A stretch of 64,000 nucleotides of DNA from an uncultured Oscillospiraceae bacterium (GCA_950097245.1 CATNCS010000003.1:1-64000); one strand, 5' to 3'; numbered from the stretch's first letter, positions 15,012 to 24,662 are shown. Made by a program: numbers and translations. Notes: a model not told the origin generated them from the sequence alone.

Positions 15012-16388
15012 ATGTTCGCGTTCATGAAGCAAAAACCTGGTTTTTACAAGCAGGTGGCTCTGCTGGCCATGCCCATCGTGCTGCAAAATCTGATTACCAG
15101 CACCCTGGGCATGGCGGACACCTTTATGGTGGGCATGCTGGGGGAGGTACCCATGGCGGCCGTTACTCTGGCCAACATCCCTCTGTTCGCGGTGCAGATG
15201 TTTATATTCGGGGTTCAGAGCGGCTCCTCCGTTCTGGTGAGCCAGTACTGGGGCAAGCAGGAGATGGACTCCATCAACCGGGTGCTGGGGGTGGCCCTGT
15301 GGGTGGTACTGGCGGTGTCCGCCCTCTTCGCCGGGGTGCTGCTGGTCCGCCCGGTGGAGTTTTTAAGCCTGTTCGGCAACGAGCCGGAGGTGATTGGGCT
15401 GGCCGCTCAGTACGGCTCCATCGCCGGGCTGTCCTATGTGTGCAACGCCTTCACCATGATGTATGTGGCCGCCTACCGCAGCATGGAGCGGCCCCAGCTG
15501 GGCCTGTACATCCTGGTGGCCTCCATGGTGGTGAACACCTTCCTTAACTGGGTGTTTATCTTCGGCAAGCTGGGGGCCCCTGCCCTGGGGGTCCGGGGGG
15601 CGGCGGTGGCCACCCTGACGGCCCGGCTGCTGGAGATCACAATTGTCATCCTCCACATGATGAAAAACCGCTTTTTCCGGATTCATCTCCACCTGCTGCT
15701 CAAGCCCGGGGTAGACATGACCCGCCGTTTTTTGAAATACGGCGGGCTGGTGGTGTGCAACGAGACTATGTGGGGGCTGGGCACCTCCGTCTTCCCCACC
15801 ATCATGGGCCACATGGCGGGCAGCACTGAGATCCTGGCCGCCTATACCATCGCCGGAAACATGGAGAAAATCACCATGGTGGTGTCCTTCGGCCTGGCCT
15901 CCACCGCATCCATCATCATTGGCCGGGAGATCGGCGCGGGCCGGCCCGACAAGGTGCTGGACGTGGGCAAGGCGCTGAACACCCTGGCTGTGGCCGGCGG
16001 GATTATCCTGGGCGGGCTGCTGCTGGCCTTCGTCCGGTTTGCCGCTCCGGCCTGGGTGTATCCCCTGTTCAAGCTGTCCCCGGGGGCCGCGTCAGTGGCC
16101 TCCATGATGATGGTGATGATGGCCCTGGCCATGCCCCTGAAGGACTTCAACAGCGTAAACATCACCGGCGTCCTCCGGGGCGGGGGCGACGTGAAGGCGG
16201 CCACCCTCATCGACATCGGCCCTCTGTGGGGGGTGGCCATCCCCTATGCCACCCTGTGCGGACTGGCACTGAAGACCACTGTGTTCTGGGTCTATCTGGC
16301 CTTTCCCCTGGAGCAGGCTGTAAAATTCTTCGCCGGCATCCGCCGTCTGCGCTCCGGACGCTGGGTCCGGGACCTGACAAGGGCATAA
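15012..16388 (+). CDS. MATE-family efflux transporter
   Basis: A 458-residue membrane protein with about 12 hydrophobic segments in two related halves, starting MKQKPGFYKQVALLAMPIVLQNLITSTLGMADTFMVG, a typical MATE N-terminus. The pattern ITGVLRGGGDVKAATLIDI in the C-terminal half is also characteristic. It should export cationic or xenobiotic compounds using an ion gradient; the substrate is unknown. The ORF starts at ATG 15012, and AAAGGAG upstream is spaced for it. A hydrolase gene follows 19 bases after the stop, probably co-transcribed. Confidence 0.88.
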   Translation: MFAFMKQKPGFYKQVALLAMPIVLQNLITSTLGMADTFMVGMLGEVPMAAVTLANIPLFAVQMFIFGVQSGSSVLVSQYWGKQEMDSINRVLGVALWVVLAVSALFAGVLLVRPVEFLSLFGNEPEVIGLAAQYGSIAGLSYVCNAFTMMYVAAYRSMERPQLGLYILVASMVVNTFLNWVFIFGKLGAPALGVRGAAVATLTARLLEITIVILHMMKNRFFRIHLHLLLKPGVDMTRRFLKYGGLVVCNETMWGLGTSVFPTIMGHMAGSTEILAAYTIAGNMEKITMVVSFGLASTASIIIGREIGAGRPDKVLDVGKALNTLAVAGGIILGGLLLAFVRFAAPAWVYPLFKLSPGAASVASMMMVMMALAMPLKDFNSVNITGVLRGGGDVKAATLIDIGPLWGVAIPYATLCGLALKTTVFWVYLAFPLEQAVKFFAGIRRLRSGRWVRDLTRA

Positions 16389-16407
16389 TAATAAGGAGGG
16401 ACCCCCT

Positions 16408-17250
16408 GTGAAAGTAACCGTCTTAATGGAAAACACCGCTCTGGAAGGCTGCGGCCTGACGCCGGAGCACGGCCTGTCCCTGTACATCGAGTACCGGGGA
16501 AAGAAGCTGCTGCTGGACGCCGGGGCAACGGAAAAATTCGCCGATAACGCCCAGGCGCTGGGGGTGGACCTGGCCGCTGTAGAGCTGGCGGTTCTGTCCC
16601 ACGGCCATAATGACCACGCCGGCGGGCTGGGGCAGTTTTTCCGGCTCAACCGCCAGGCGTCTGTGTACATCTGCGCCGGCGCGGCCGGGCCGGTCTACGC
16701 TGAACACCCGGATGGCCGCTGTTTTATCGGCATCGACCGGGAGGTATGGACCCAATTTCAGAGCCGTTTTACAGAGGTGGAGGGGACCAGTCTCCTGACA
16801 GAGGGAGTCTGGCTGGTACCGGATACCCTCCGGGACCCGGCGTTTACCGGCCGGGCCACAAATCTGCTCTATCAGCGGGGGGAGGGCGACTTCATTCCCG
16901 ACGACTTCCGCCATGAGCAGTCTCTGGTGCTGGAGGAGGAGCGGGGCCTGGTTGTGTTTAACTCGTGCAGCCACACCGGCATCGTCAATATCGTCCGGGG
17001 CGTGCTGGAGCAATTCCCCGGGAAAAAGGTCTTCGCCGTGGTAGGAGGCCTGCACATGTTCGGCAGGGACCATGCCGGCCTGAACTGCACCCCTGAATAC
17101 GTATATCAGGTAGCTGATACGCTGAAGAAGCTGGGCGTAGAGGAGATATACACCGGCCACTGCACCGGCGAGATGGCCCTGTCCCTCCTCCGGGAGCGCT
17201 TCGGCCCCGGCTGTCACGCTCTGTCCACCGGAAAGGTATTGACCCTGTAA
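16408..17250 (+). CDS. Metallo-beta-lactamase-fold hydrolase
   Basis: A 280-residue cytoplasmic protein starting at GTG with AAGGAGGG eight bases upstream. The metal-binding motif HGHNDHAGGL is near residue 65, with FNSCSHTGIVNI near 190 and TGHCTGEMA near 255 supplying further ligands. The layout resembles the MBL subfamily often labelled 7,8-dihydropterin-6-methyl-4-(beta-D-ribofuranosyl)-aminobenzene-5'-phosphate synthase-like, but the substrate cannot be inferred. It is downstream of and probably co-transcribed with the MATE exporter. Confidence 0.82.
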   Translation: MKVTVLMENTALEGCGLTPEHGLSLYIEYRGKKLLLDAGATEKFADNAQALGVDLAAVELAVLSHGHNDHAGGLGQFFRLNRQASVYICAGAAGPVYAEHPDGRCFIGIDREVWTQFQSRFTEVEGTSLLTEGVWLVPDTLRDPAFTGRATNLLYQRGEGDFIPDDFRHEQSLVLEEERGLVVFNSCSHTGIVNIVRGVLEQFPGKKVFAVVGGLHMFGRDHAGLNCTPEYVYQVADTLKKLGVEEIYTGHCTGEMALSLLRERFGPGCHALSTGKVLTL

Positions 17251-17288
17251 GGGAGGCCTATGGAGGGCCGGCAAAGCAGCCGGCCGGG

Positions 17289-18311
17289 TCAGCTATTTCC
17301 GTGGGACCTGGCCACAGCTGTGGCCTCCTCCAGAATTTCCAGCACCCGGACGACCTCCCCGTCCCGGACGCACTTCTCCTCTCCCCGCTCAATGGCGCCG
17401 ATCAGACTGTCGTAGATGCGCTCGTAGTGGGCGCAGCCCACAGGGACCTTCTCGGTCACCTGGTCTCCCGCTCCGTTTCGATAGACCAAGGTGCCCCAAC
17501 GGTCCTCCGGGGCCATGGCGGTGCTGATTCTGTGCCGCCCCACCACCTTGGCCTTCCCCGAGTTGTGGATCACCGGAGGCAGGGTGAAGGAGCCGCTGGT
17601 GCCGTGGAGGGTAAAGCGGGGGTAGTCAATCTGAACGCACATACTGGTGTTCACCGACGCCTTGCAGTTCCCATAGAAGAACTCCAGGTCGTAGTAGTCG
17701 TCCCCCACACCGGGATGGTGGATGGAACGCACGTCAAAATGAGTGCGGTCGGGCATGCCCAGCAGGCTGACGATCTGGTCGATCTGATGGACGGCCAGGT
17801 TGTAGAGGGTGCCCAGGTGGTCATACCAGCCGTTGGGCCTGAAGTAGTCGTAGTGGCTCTCCAGCCGCACCAGCTGCCCCAGCTTCCCGCTGTCCACCAC
17901 CCCCTTGACGGCCAGGAAGTCAGCGTCAAACCGGCGGTTCTGATTAGGCATGCAGACCAGCCCCTTCTCCCGGGCCAGGGCGAAGACTTCCCGGGCCTCG
18001 TCCGCCGTGGGGGCGAAGGGCTTTTCCACCAGGACGTGCTTGCCCGCGTTGAGAATCTGTTTGGCGTAGGGCACGTGGAACCGGTCCGGGGTGTTGACCA
18101 CCACCAGATCAACCTCGGGGTCGCTGAGCACCCGGTCAAGGTCGCTGGTAAAGGTCAGCTCCGGGTAGAAGGGCTCATATTCGCTGAACTGGGGGATATC
18201 CTCCTCCCGGCGGAAGATGTATTTTACCCGGATGTCCTCCCGGCCCTCCACGTAGGGGATGTGGTACTCCCGGACGCTGACGCCAAAGCCGATATATGAG
18301 ACAGTAAGCAT
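17289..18311 (-). CDS. Gfo/Idh/MocA-family oxidoreductase (1)
   Basis: A 340-residue NAD(P)-dependent dehydrogenase. AAGGAG before ATG 18311 (MLTVSYIGFGVSVREYHIPY) makes this the start instead of 18377. The N-terminal Rossmann fold holds VVVNTPDRFHVPYA and the family signature VEKPFAPTADEA near residue 95; the C-terminal domain carries the catalytic-type segment HLGTLYNLAVHQIDQI with the conserved His. Its sugar or cyclitol substrate is unknown. It is the last gene of the LacI-controlled sugar operon, 67 bp after the permease gene. Confidence 0.88.
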   Translation of the reverse strand: MLTVSYIGFGVSVREYHIPYVEGREDIRVKYIFRREEDIPQFSEYEPFYPELTFTSDLDRVLSDPEVDLVVVNTPDRFHVPYAKQILNAGKHVLVEKPFAPTADEAREVFALAREKGLVCMPNQNRRFDADFLAVKGVVDSGKLGQLVRLESHYDYFRPNGWYDHLGTLYNLAVHQIDQIVSLLGMPDRTHFDVRSIHHPGVGDDYYDLEFFYGNCKASVNTSMCVQIDYPRFTLHGTSGSFTLPPVIHNSGKAKVVGRHRISTAMAPEDRWGTLVYRNGAGDQVTEKVPVGCAHYERIYDSLIGAIERGEEKCVRDGEVVRVLEILEEATAVARSHGNS

Positions 18312-18378
18312 TGCAATTCTCCTTTCTTCTTCATAACAGCGAATCAGGGCCGCGGGGTTAAAACGCGGCCCTGACACA

Positions 18379-19473
18379 TTATACCGATTCGGTCGAAGCC
18401 GCCAGGCGGCGCTTTTTGGCCCGCTGGAGGTTCTCCTTAATCACCGGACCCACGGTCTGGACCAGGATGACCACGATGAGCACCAGGCCCTGGAAGGTAT
18501 CCTGAATGTCCACGCTGAGGCCGGGGATGGAGACGATGATAAAGTTGATGGTGGTGTAGGACAGGGCGCCGAAGATCACGCCCACCATGTTGCCCTTGCC
18601 GCCGGCCATGCTGACCCCGGCCAGCACCACCGAGGCGATGGCGTACATCTCGTAGCTCACGCCGGAGGAGGCGGGGGTGACGTTGCCGATCTTGCAGGCC
18701 TGGAGCATGCTGGCCACCCCCACACAGATGCCGGTGAGGATAAAGACGGAAATCTTCACCCAGGTGACGTTGATGCCCGCCAGCCGGGCGCTCTTCTCGT
18801 TGGAGCCCACAGCGTAGATGGTCTTGCCGTACTTGGTCTTCTTGGAGATGACGATAAAGAGAATGGCCATCAGCAGGAAGATGAAGGTGATGTAGGGGAT
18901 GGAGAAGCCGCCGATGGCCAGCTTTCCGGTGCCGAACTTCATGCGCAGGAACTCATAGTTGCTGTTGCCGCTGAGCATGGCGAACTGGCTGGAGGAGGAG
19001 CCGCTGATGGCCGGGTCAATCTTCCGCACCACCGACAGGGTGAGTGAGCGGTAGATGAGCATGGTGCCCAGGGTGACCACAAAGGGGGGCATCTTGCCAA
19101 AGCCCACCAGCAGACCGTTCACCGCCCCGCAGGCGGCGCCGGTGAGAATGGCGGCCAGGGCCATCAGCAGGATAGAGTTGGTGGTGTTGAATACGATGAT
19201 GGTCACGCCGGTGCACAGCACCAGCTGAGAGCCCACCGACAGGTCGATCTGGCCGGTGATGATGACAAAGGCCATGCCCAGGGCGATGGTGCCCACGATG
19301 ACAGTGTTCTGGCTGGAGAGAATGGCGGCAATGTGGCTCCATTTGAAGGAGTTGCCGTTGGAGCTGATGGTGAAGGCGTAGCCGATCATGATGATGAACA
19401 GCACAAAGATAAAGCTGTACTGGGACCAGACCCGCCCCAGGGTTCCGCCAAGTCCTTTTTTCTCGTTTTTCAT
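18379..19473 (-). CDS. Sugar ABC transporter permease (RbsC-like)
   Basis: A 364-residue inner-membrane permease with about 9-10 hydrophobic segments. It contains the family patterns GQIDLSVGSQLVLC (about residue 73), GLLVGFGKMPPFVVTLGTM and YAVGSNEKSARLAGINV. It forms the translocation channel of a ribose/galactose-class (CUT2) importer. The ATG overlaps the stop of the ATPase gene by four bases, so translation is coupled. Confidence 0.92.
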   Translation of the reverse strand: MKNEKKGLGGTLGRVWSQYSFIFVLFIIMIGYAFTISSNGNSFKWSHIAAILSSQNTVIVGTIALGMAFVIITGQIDLSVGSQLVLCTGVTIIVFNTTNSILLMALAAILTGAACGAVNGLLVGFGKMPPFVVTLGTMLIYRSLTLSVVRKIDPAISGSSSSQFAMLSGNSNYEFLRMKFGTGKLAIGGFSIPYITFIFLLMAILFIVISKKTKYGKTIYAVGSNEKSARLAGINVTWVKISVFILTGICVGVASMLQACKIGNVTPASSGVSYEMYAIASVVLAGVSMAGGKGNMVGVIFGALSYTTINFIIVSIPGLSVDIQDTFQGLVLIVVILVQTVGPVIKENLQRAKKRRLAASTESV

Positions 19474-20969
19474 GATTTTGCCTCCTCACTGGTTTCCACG
19501 GCGTTGGTGGAGTAGAGCATGACATCCCGCTCGTTGACCTCCTCATGCCGGAAGGTTTTCACGATCCGCCCCTCGTAGAACACCACGCAGCGGTCGGCCA
19601 CCTTTTGGATCTCGGGAATCTCCAGGGTGTTGATGATCACGGTCTTGCCTCCCTCGGCAAAGCTGAGGATCAGCCGGTAGATCTCCTCCTTGGCCCCCAC
19701 GTCCACCCCCTGGGTGGGGTTGTCGAAGAGGAGCACATCCGCCCCGATGTTCAGCCACCGGGCCAGAAAGACCTTCTGCTGGTTGCCGCCGGACAGGGAC
19801 AGGATGCTGTCGGCGCTGTCCCCCGCCTTGATGTGCAGGCTCTCCTTCTGGGCTGCGTAGCGGCTGTCCTCCTCCCTGGCGCTGATAAAGGGCTTTTTTC
19901 CGGACAGCTCGTGCTCGGCCAGGTAGAAATTTTCCATAATGCTCATGTCGGGCACCACGGAGTTCTCCTTCCGGTTGGCGGGGAGCATAGCCACACCGTT
20001 TTTCATGAACCGGACAATGCTGCCCTCCATCCCCCTGCCGTTGACCCGCATGGAGCCGCCGGTGGAGGGCAGAGCGCCGAACATGGCCTGCATCAGCTCG
20101 CTGGCCCCGCAGCCGGCCAGGCCGGTGAAGGCCACAATCTCCCCCTTCCTTACCTCCAGGTCGATATTGAAGAAGCCCTGGCCGCTGAAGCGCCTCAGCT
20201 CCAGGATGGGGTCCCCCAGGGGGCGGGGGAGATAGACATCCTCGTCCACGTACTGGCTGCCCACCATCTGGGAGGTAATCTCGTGAGGATTGGTGTCTTT
20301 TATATATCCGGAGGAAATGAACTCCCCGTTTCGCAGCACCGTATACCGGTCGGCGATGGCGAAAATTTCGGGCATCTTGTGCGAAATGAAGATGAAGGAT
20401 TTCCCCTGTGCTTTCAGTTTTCGTAAGATTCCAAACAGGTGGTCGATCTCGTTGTTGGACAGGGCCGTGGTGGGCTCGTCCAGAATGAGCAGCTTGGCGT
20501 CCACATAGAGGGCGCGGCAGATTTCCAGCAGCTGCTTTTCGCTGGTCTTCAGCTCAGACACCATGGCGGTGGGGTCGATGTCCACCCCCAGGTCCTCGAA
20601 CAGCTGCCGGGCCCGGGCCACCTGCTCCTTCTGCCGCAGCAGGCCAAACCGGGTCAGCTCCCGGCACAGGAAGATGTTGTCCGCCACGGTCAGGTCGTTG
20701 ATGACGTTCAGTTCCTGGTGGACAAAGGCGATGCCCGCCGCCTCCATCTGCTGGATGGTGGGGGTGGGGTAGCGCTTGCCGTCAAAGGTGATAGAACCGG
20801 CGTCCGCCGGGATGACCCCGGTGAGAATGTTCATCAGGGTGGATTTTCCGGCCCCGTTCTCGCCCAGCAGGGCGTGAATCTCCCCCTCCTCCACCGACAG
20901 GTGGATATCGGACAGGGCCTGAGAGCCGCCGAAGGCTTTGGAAACATGGTTCATTTCAAGGATCGTCAT
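19470..20969 (-). CDS. Sugar ABC transporter ATP-binding protein (CUT2, two ATPase domains)
   Basis: A 499-residue protein with two ABC domains, as in RbsA/MglA. The first has Walker A LLGENGAGKSTLMN near residue 37 and Walker B LLILDEPTTAL near 160. The second has a degenerate P-loop (FTGLAGCGASELMQ) and the signature LSGGNQQKVFLARWL near 395. This asymmetric catalytic arrangement is normal for the CUT2 class. It energises the permease encoded next to it. Confidence 0.93.
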   Translation of the reverse strand: MTILEMNHVSKAFGGSQALSDIHLSVEEGEIHALLGENGAGKSTLMNILTGVIPADAGSITFDGKRYPTPTIQQMEAAGIAFVHQELNVINDLTVADNIFLCRELTRFGLLRQKEQVARARQLFEDLGVDIDPTAMVSELKTSEKQLLEICRALYVDAKLLILDEPTTALSNNEIDHLFGILRKLKAQGKSFIFISHKMPEIFAIADRYTVLRNGEFISSGYIKDTNPHEITSQMVGSQYVDEDVYLPRPLGDPILELRRFSGQGFFNIDLEVRKGEIVAFTGLAGCGASELMQAMFGALPSTGGSMRVNGRGMEGSIVRFMKNGVAMLPANRKENSVVPDMSIMENFYLAEHELSGKKPFISAREEDSRYAAQKESLHIKAGDSADSILSLSGGNQQKVFLARWLNIGADVLLFDNPTQGVDVGAKEEIYRLILSFAEGGKTVIINTLEIPEIQKVADRCVVFYEGRIVKTFRHEEVNERDVMLYSTNAVETSEEAKS

Positions 20970-20992
20970 AGCACACTCTCCCTGTTGTGTTT

Positions 20993-21074
20993 GTAGGGGA
21001 CGCCGCCCTCGGCGTCCCGCCGTTGGATGAGCGATCCTGTATCAGCGGACCGCCCAGGGGGGCGGCCCCTACAG
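20993..21074. repeat. Palindromic GC-rich repeat, copy 2
   Basis: gtaggggacgccg ... ggggcggcccctacag. It lies between the binding-protein and ATPase genes of the sugar operon, where a stable mRNA hairpin would favour higher expression of the upstream binding protein. Confidence 0.75.
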
Positions 21075-21156
21075 GATGGTAACATCAGGGAGCGGACGCG
21101 GGGCGAACCCCGCATCCGCTCCATTGGCTTGCTATTCGCGAAGGATTTTCCCTGGC

Positions 21157-22323
21157 TTAGTGGCCCTGGAAGCCCTCGAACTGGCTGACGTTGGTGGCGT
21201 CCACGATCCACACGGGCTGATACTCGCCGGAGCCTACCTCGTAGCTCCAGTCGCCGGCCAGATACTTCATGCCGGTGTCGATGACGTCCTGCATCATCTT
21301 GGGGCTGAAGTACATGGACATCATATCGTCAAAGTACTGCTTGGCCAGGTCGGACTGGTCGTCGCTGCCGGCCATAACATTGTAGAGCTCCTGCATGCCG
21401 CCGATGGCGGAGATGTACACGTCCATGGCCTCCAGATCGGCCAGGGTGGCGGCGGAGGCGCCGGCCTCCAGGTAGTTGAGCACGCCGAAGGTCATCTCAT
21501 CGTCCATGGAGTAGATGTACAGCTTGCCGTTGTTGGCCTTGGCGGCGGCCACGATCTCGTCGAACTTCTGCTCGATATACTGGTAAGCGCCGTCAGCGGA
21601 CCAGTTGCACACCACGGTGTAGCCGTTGAACACGGCGTCCAGCTGCTCCTGGGTCCAGGTCTCGGTGGTCTTGTAGTTGCCGGTCTGCTTGTCCTGATAC
21701 TCGATCTCGCCCCGGAGGAACTGCTCAAAGCCCTCCTGACGGCGGGAGCACACGGTGCCGTTGTCGCCGTAGAGCACCACTACGGTGTCGCCGGGCTGCA
21801 TACCGTTCTTCTGGAGCCAGTAGGCGATGCCGGCGCCGCACTGCCAGTTGTCGCCGGAGGCGTTGAGGATGGCGTACTTCTCGGTGGCCTCAATGATGCG
21901 GTCGAAGGAGATGAAAGGGATGCTCTCGGCGTACAGGGCCTCCTGGCCGGCCTGGGCGGAGTCGTCCAGGGCCATCATGATAACCAGGGCCGCGTCGCCG
22001 TTGGCGATGATGGTGTTGCAGTGGTCCACCTGCTCCTCTCCGGAGGAGGCGGACATGTACTTGGCGGTATAGGTGCCAGCGTCGGTGATCTCCTTGCACT
22101 TGGCCTCGGCGTAGGCGCCGGCCTGGGCGGTCCAGCCGTGGTCAGGGGTGGGGCCCAGCACGTACACGGTGTTCTTGCCGTCCTTCACCGCGGGGGCGGG
22201 GGTGGATGTGGCGGGCTTGTCGGAGCCGGCAGAAGAATTGGCGGGCTTATCGCCGCCTCCGCCGCAGGCTACCAGCGCCAGAGACATGGAGAGTGCCAGC
22301 GCGAGTGCTAAAATCTTTTTCAT
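21157..22323 (-). CDS. Sugar ABC transporter substrate-binding lipoprotein
   Basis: A 388-residue periplasmic-binding-fold protein with a lipoprotein signal ending LALVACGGGG (lipobox LVAC, lipidated Cys20), then a Ser/Thr/Pro linker. The mature part begins NTVYVLGPTPDHGWTAQAGAYAEAKC, the start of a type I (ribose/galactose-like) sugar-binding fold. It should capture the sugar outside the membrane and deliver it to the permease. It lies 62 bp downstream of the second Gfo/Idh gene. Confidence 0.9.
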   Translation of the reverse strand: MKKILALALALSMSLALVACGGGGDKPANSSAGSDKPATSTPAPAVKDGKNTVYVLGPTPDHGWTAQAGAYAEAKCKEITDAGTYTAKYMSASSGEEQVDHCNTIIANGDAALVIMMALDDSAQAGQEALYAESIPFISFDRIIEATEKYAILNASGDNWQCGAGIAYWLQKNGMQPGDTVVVLYGDNGTVCSRRQEGFEQFLRGEIEYQDKQTGNYKTTETWTQEQLDAVFNGYTVVCNWSADGAYQYIEQKFDEIVAAAKANNGKLYIYSMDDEMTFGVLNYLEAGASAATLADLEAMDVYISAIGGMQELYNVMAGSDDQSDLAKQYFDDMMSMYFSPKMMQDVIDTGMKYLAGDWSYEVGSGEYQPVWIVDATNVSQFEGFQGH

Positions 22324-22384
22324 TGTTCTTCCTCCATAAAATTGAATTTATAACAACCGCGGCACGCGGCTATTATCCGGTATA

Positions 22385-23422
22385 TTACAGCTCCACATCC
22401 ACCGGGCGCCCCTCCTCCGAGGAGCGGATGGAGGCGAAGACCGCCTTCATGGACCTGATGACATCTCCGGCGTCCAGCACGCTGGGCCGGTTTTGAGACA
22501 CCGCCTCCACAAACTCGTCGATGACCCCGGAGGCGGTCTGGTCGTCGTTGGTCTGGATCTTCTCCAGGTCGTAGTATTTGACCTCCCCCTCCTTGGGGAC
22601 CACCACGATGGAGTGGGCGGGATCGTCGTAGATGCGCATGATGCCCTTGGTGCCGTAGAGGACGGTGGAGTTGTCCTCCTGGCCGTAGTAGGTCCAGCTG
22701 GCGGTCATGGTGCCAAAGGCCCCGCCGGAGGTCTCGTAGATACAGATGGCGTTGTCGTCCACCCCGATGAGCTGGTCGTCCGCTCCCCGCTTATCCAGGG
22801 TGAGCAGCCGGGCGGTGGTGCGCACGATGTCCTGGCCCAGGATGTACCGCAGCATGTCGGTCTTGTGGATGCCCAGGTCGGCCATGGCCCCCATGGCGGC
22901 CCGCTTCTTGTCAAAGAACCAGGTGTTCTTTCCCGGGGTGATGGACCAGGTCTCGGGCCCGCCGTGGCCGAAGAAGGTACGGAAGGTGATTACCCGGCCG
23001 ATCTCCCCCGCCGCCACCAGCTCCTTGGCCTTGGCGTGGGCCTTGGCCAGCCGCTGGTTCTGGCCAATGAGCAGGCGCTTGCCCGCCTTCTCTGCCTCAG
23101 CCAGCATGGTCTGACACTCCTCCAGCGTAATGGCCATAGGCTTCTCACACAGCACGTGCTTGCCGGCCTTCAGCGCCTGGATGGACAGGTCCGCGTGGGC
23201 AAAGTTCGCCACGCAGACGGACACGGCGTCGATGGCCGGATCGGCAAAGAGCTCCGCCGCAGAGGAATAGGCCTTGCCGCCGTACTTGGCGGCGATCTCC
23301 TGGCAGCGCTGGTCGTCAGCGTCGAAGAAGCCGACGATTTGGGCCTCCTCGTTGGCGATGTACTCCGGGATGTGCCGCACCTGAGCAATCTTGCCGCAGC
23401 CTAAAATTCCAATATTCAGCAT
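22385..23422 (-). CDS. Gfo/Idh/MocA-family oxidoreductase (2)
   Basis: A 345-residue NAD(P)-dependent dehydrogenase: Rossmann motif IGILGCGKIAQVRHIPEY at residue 3, CEKPMAITLEEC near 95, and the C-terminal MADLGIHKTDMLRYIL segment containing the conserved His. The first structural gene after lacI (19-base gap). Two family members with different sequences in one operon suggest successive oxidation and reduction of a sugar or cyclitol, as seen in 3-keto-sugar pathways; the chemistry is not determined. Confidence 0.9.
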   Translation of the reverse strand: MLNIGILGCGKIAQVRHIPEYIANEEAQIVGFFDADDQRCQEIAAKYGGKAYSSAAELFADPAIDAVSVCVANFAHADLSIQALKAGKHVLCEKPMAITLEECQTMLAEAEKAGKRLLIGQNQRLAKAHAKAKELVAAGEIGRVITFRTFFGHGGPETWSITPGKNTWFFDKKRAAMGAMADLGIHKTDMLRYILGQDIVRTTARLLTLDKRGADDQLIGVDDNAICIYETSGGAFGTMTASWTYYGQEDNSTVLYGTKGIMRIYDDPAHSIVVVPKEGEVKYYDLEKIQTNDDQTASGVIDEFVEAVSQNRPSVLDAGDVIRSMKAVFASIRSSEEGRPVDVEL

Positions 23423-23441
23423 AACAATTTCTCCTTCCAGA

Positions 23442-24458
23442 CTAAATCGTGTTTTTTGGGGGAGCCGCCGACTCCCGCTTCATCAGGCGGTGGGGGAGGA
23501 ACGCGCACGCTGAGAGGGCCGCCTGTTCGTTTTGGATACCGTCCAGCAGCAGGTCCACGCTCCGCCGGCCCATCTCATGGCAGGGTTGGGCCACGGTGGT
23601 CAGGTAGGGATGGACCATGGTGGTATAGTCCACGTCGTCAAAGCCGGTGACGGTCAGGTCTCCGGGGACCTCCAGTCCCAGCTCCTGGGCCGCAGAGATG
23701 ACGCTGAGGGCCAGAATGTCCGACACGCAGAAGATGGCGGTGGGGCGGGGAACCGCCGCCAGCAGCGCCCGGGCCGCCTCCTGGCCGGAGGCGAAGGAGT
23801 AGTCTGCGTCGGCCAGCCGGTACCAGTTCTCCGGGACCTCCAGCGCCTCCTGGGCCATAACGTCAAGGTAGGCCTGACGGCGCAGCCGGGTGGAGATGTA
23901 CTGGTTGTCCGCCCCGATCATGGCGATGCGGCTGTGGCCCAGCTGCCGGAGATAGGCTACCATCTCCCGGGTGGCGGCGTAGTTGTCGATGGCCACCGAG
24001 GGACAGTCCAGGTCGGGAACGTACTCACAGCACTGGACAATGTGGGACCGCTGGGCAAAGCGGGCCAGCCAGCTGTAGTCCCAATGGCAGCCCAGGAGGA
24101 TGGCCCCGTCGGCCTGGTGGCTCTCCATCATTTTAAGAAAGCGCCGCTCGCTGTTGGCGTGGCCCAGGGTGTTGCACACCAGAACGCTGTATTCCAGCTC
24201 CCAGGCCCTGTCGCCAATGCCGGTGAGGATACGGGAGTAGTATGGGTTGGAAAAGTTGGGGGCCAGGGCCAGAATTACCTGGCTCTCATTGCGGCGCAGA
24301 TTCCGGGCCGACTGGTTGGGCACATAGCCCAGCGTCTCAACGGCCTGGCGCACCTGCCGGGCGGTGGCGGGCCTGACTGCCGGGCTGTTGTTCAGGGTGC
24401 GGGACACGGTGGCCACTGACACCCCGGCCTGCCGGGCGACCTGCTCAATGGTTACCAC
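23442..24458 (-). CDS. LacI-family transcriptional regulator
   Basis: A 338-residue repressor. The N-terminal HTH is VTIEQVARQAGVSVATVSRTLNNSP, the hinge helix QSARNLRRNESQVI, followed by a ribose-binding-like effector domain. GGGGGTGAGG before GTG 24458 selects this start over 24476. A perfect palindrome at 24485-24506 lies 27 bases upstream and is the obvious operator, implying autoregulation and control of the whole sugar operon and perhaps the divergent isomerase. Confidence 0.9.
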   Translation of the reverse strand: MVTIEQVARQAGVSVATVSRTLNNSPAVRPATARQVRQAVETLGYVPNQSARNLRRNESQVILALAPNFSNPYYSRILTGIGDRAWELEYSVLVCNTLGHANSERRFLKMMESHQADGAILLGCHWDYSWLARFAQRSHIVQCCEYVPDLDCPSVAIDNYAATREMVAYLRQLGHSRIAMIGADNQYISTRLRRQAYLDVMAQEALEVPENWYRLADADYSFASGQEAARALLAAVPRPTAIFCVSDILALSVISAAQELGLEVPGDLTVTGFDDVDYTTMVHPYLTTVAQPCHEMGRRSVDLLLDGIQNEQAALSACAFLPHRLMKRESAAPPKNTI

Positions 24459-24484
24459 TGCCTCACCCCCGTCCAATCCCTTTC

Positions 24485-24506
24485 AAAATGTAATCCATTA
24501 CATTTT
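24485..24506. promoter_or_regulatory. LacI-type operator palindrome
   Basis: AAAATGTAAT-CC-ATTACATTTT, 10-bp perfect arms with a two-base centre, in the divergent lacI/isomerase intergenic region. Symmetry and position fit a LacI-family operator. Confidence 0.75.
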
Positions 24507-24633
24507 TCTTTGTGTCTATGATACCGACTTGGAATGGAAATGTCAAATATCTTTTGTGCATTTTTTCAACTTTGTATGCTTCGGCAAATTTTAACCTTGA
24601 ATTTGTCTGTTTTGACGAATCTCCCGATTTTGC

Positions 24634-24662
24634 TTGACAAAAGTCCCATTTGCATTTAGGCT
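24634..24662 (+). promoter_or_regulatory. Promoter of the isomerase/epimerase gene
   Basis: TTGACA (24634-24639), 17-base spacer, TAGGCT (24657-24662). Good -35, weak -10, about 35 bp before the chosen ATG. Confidence 0.5.
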
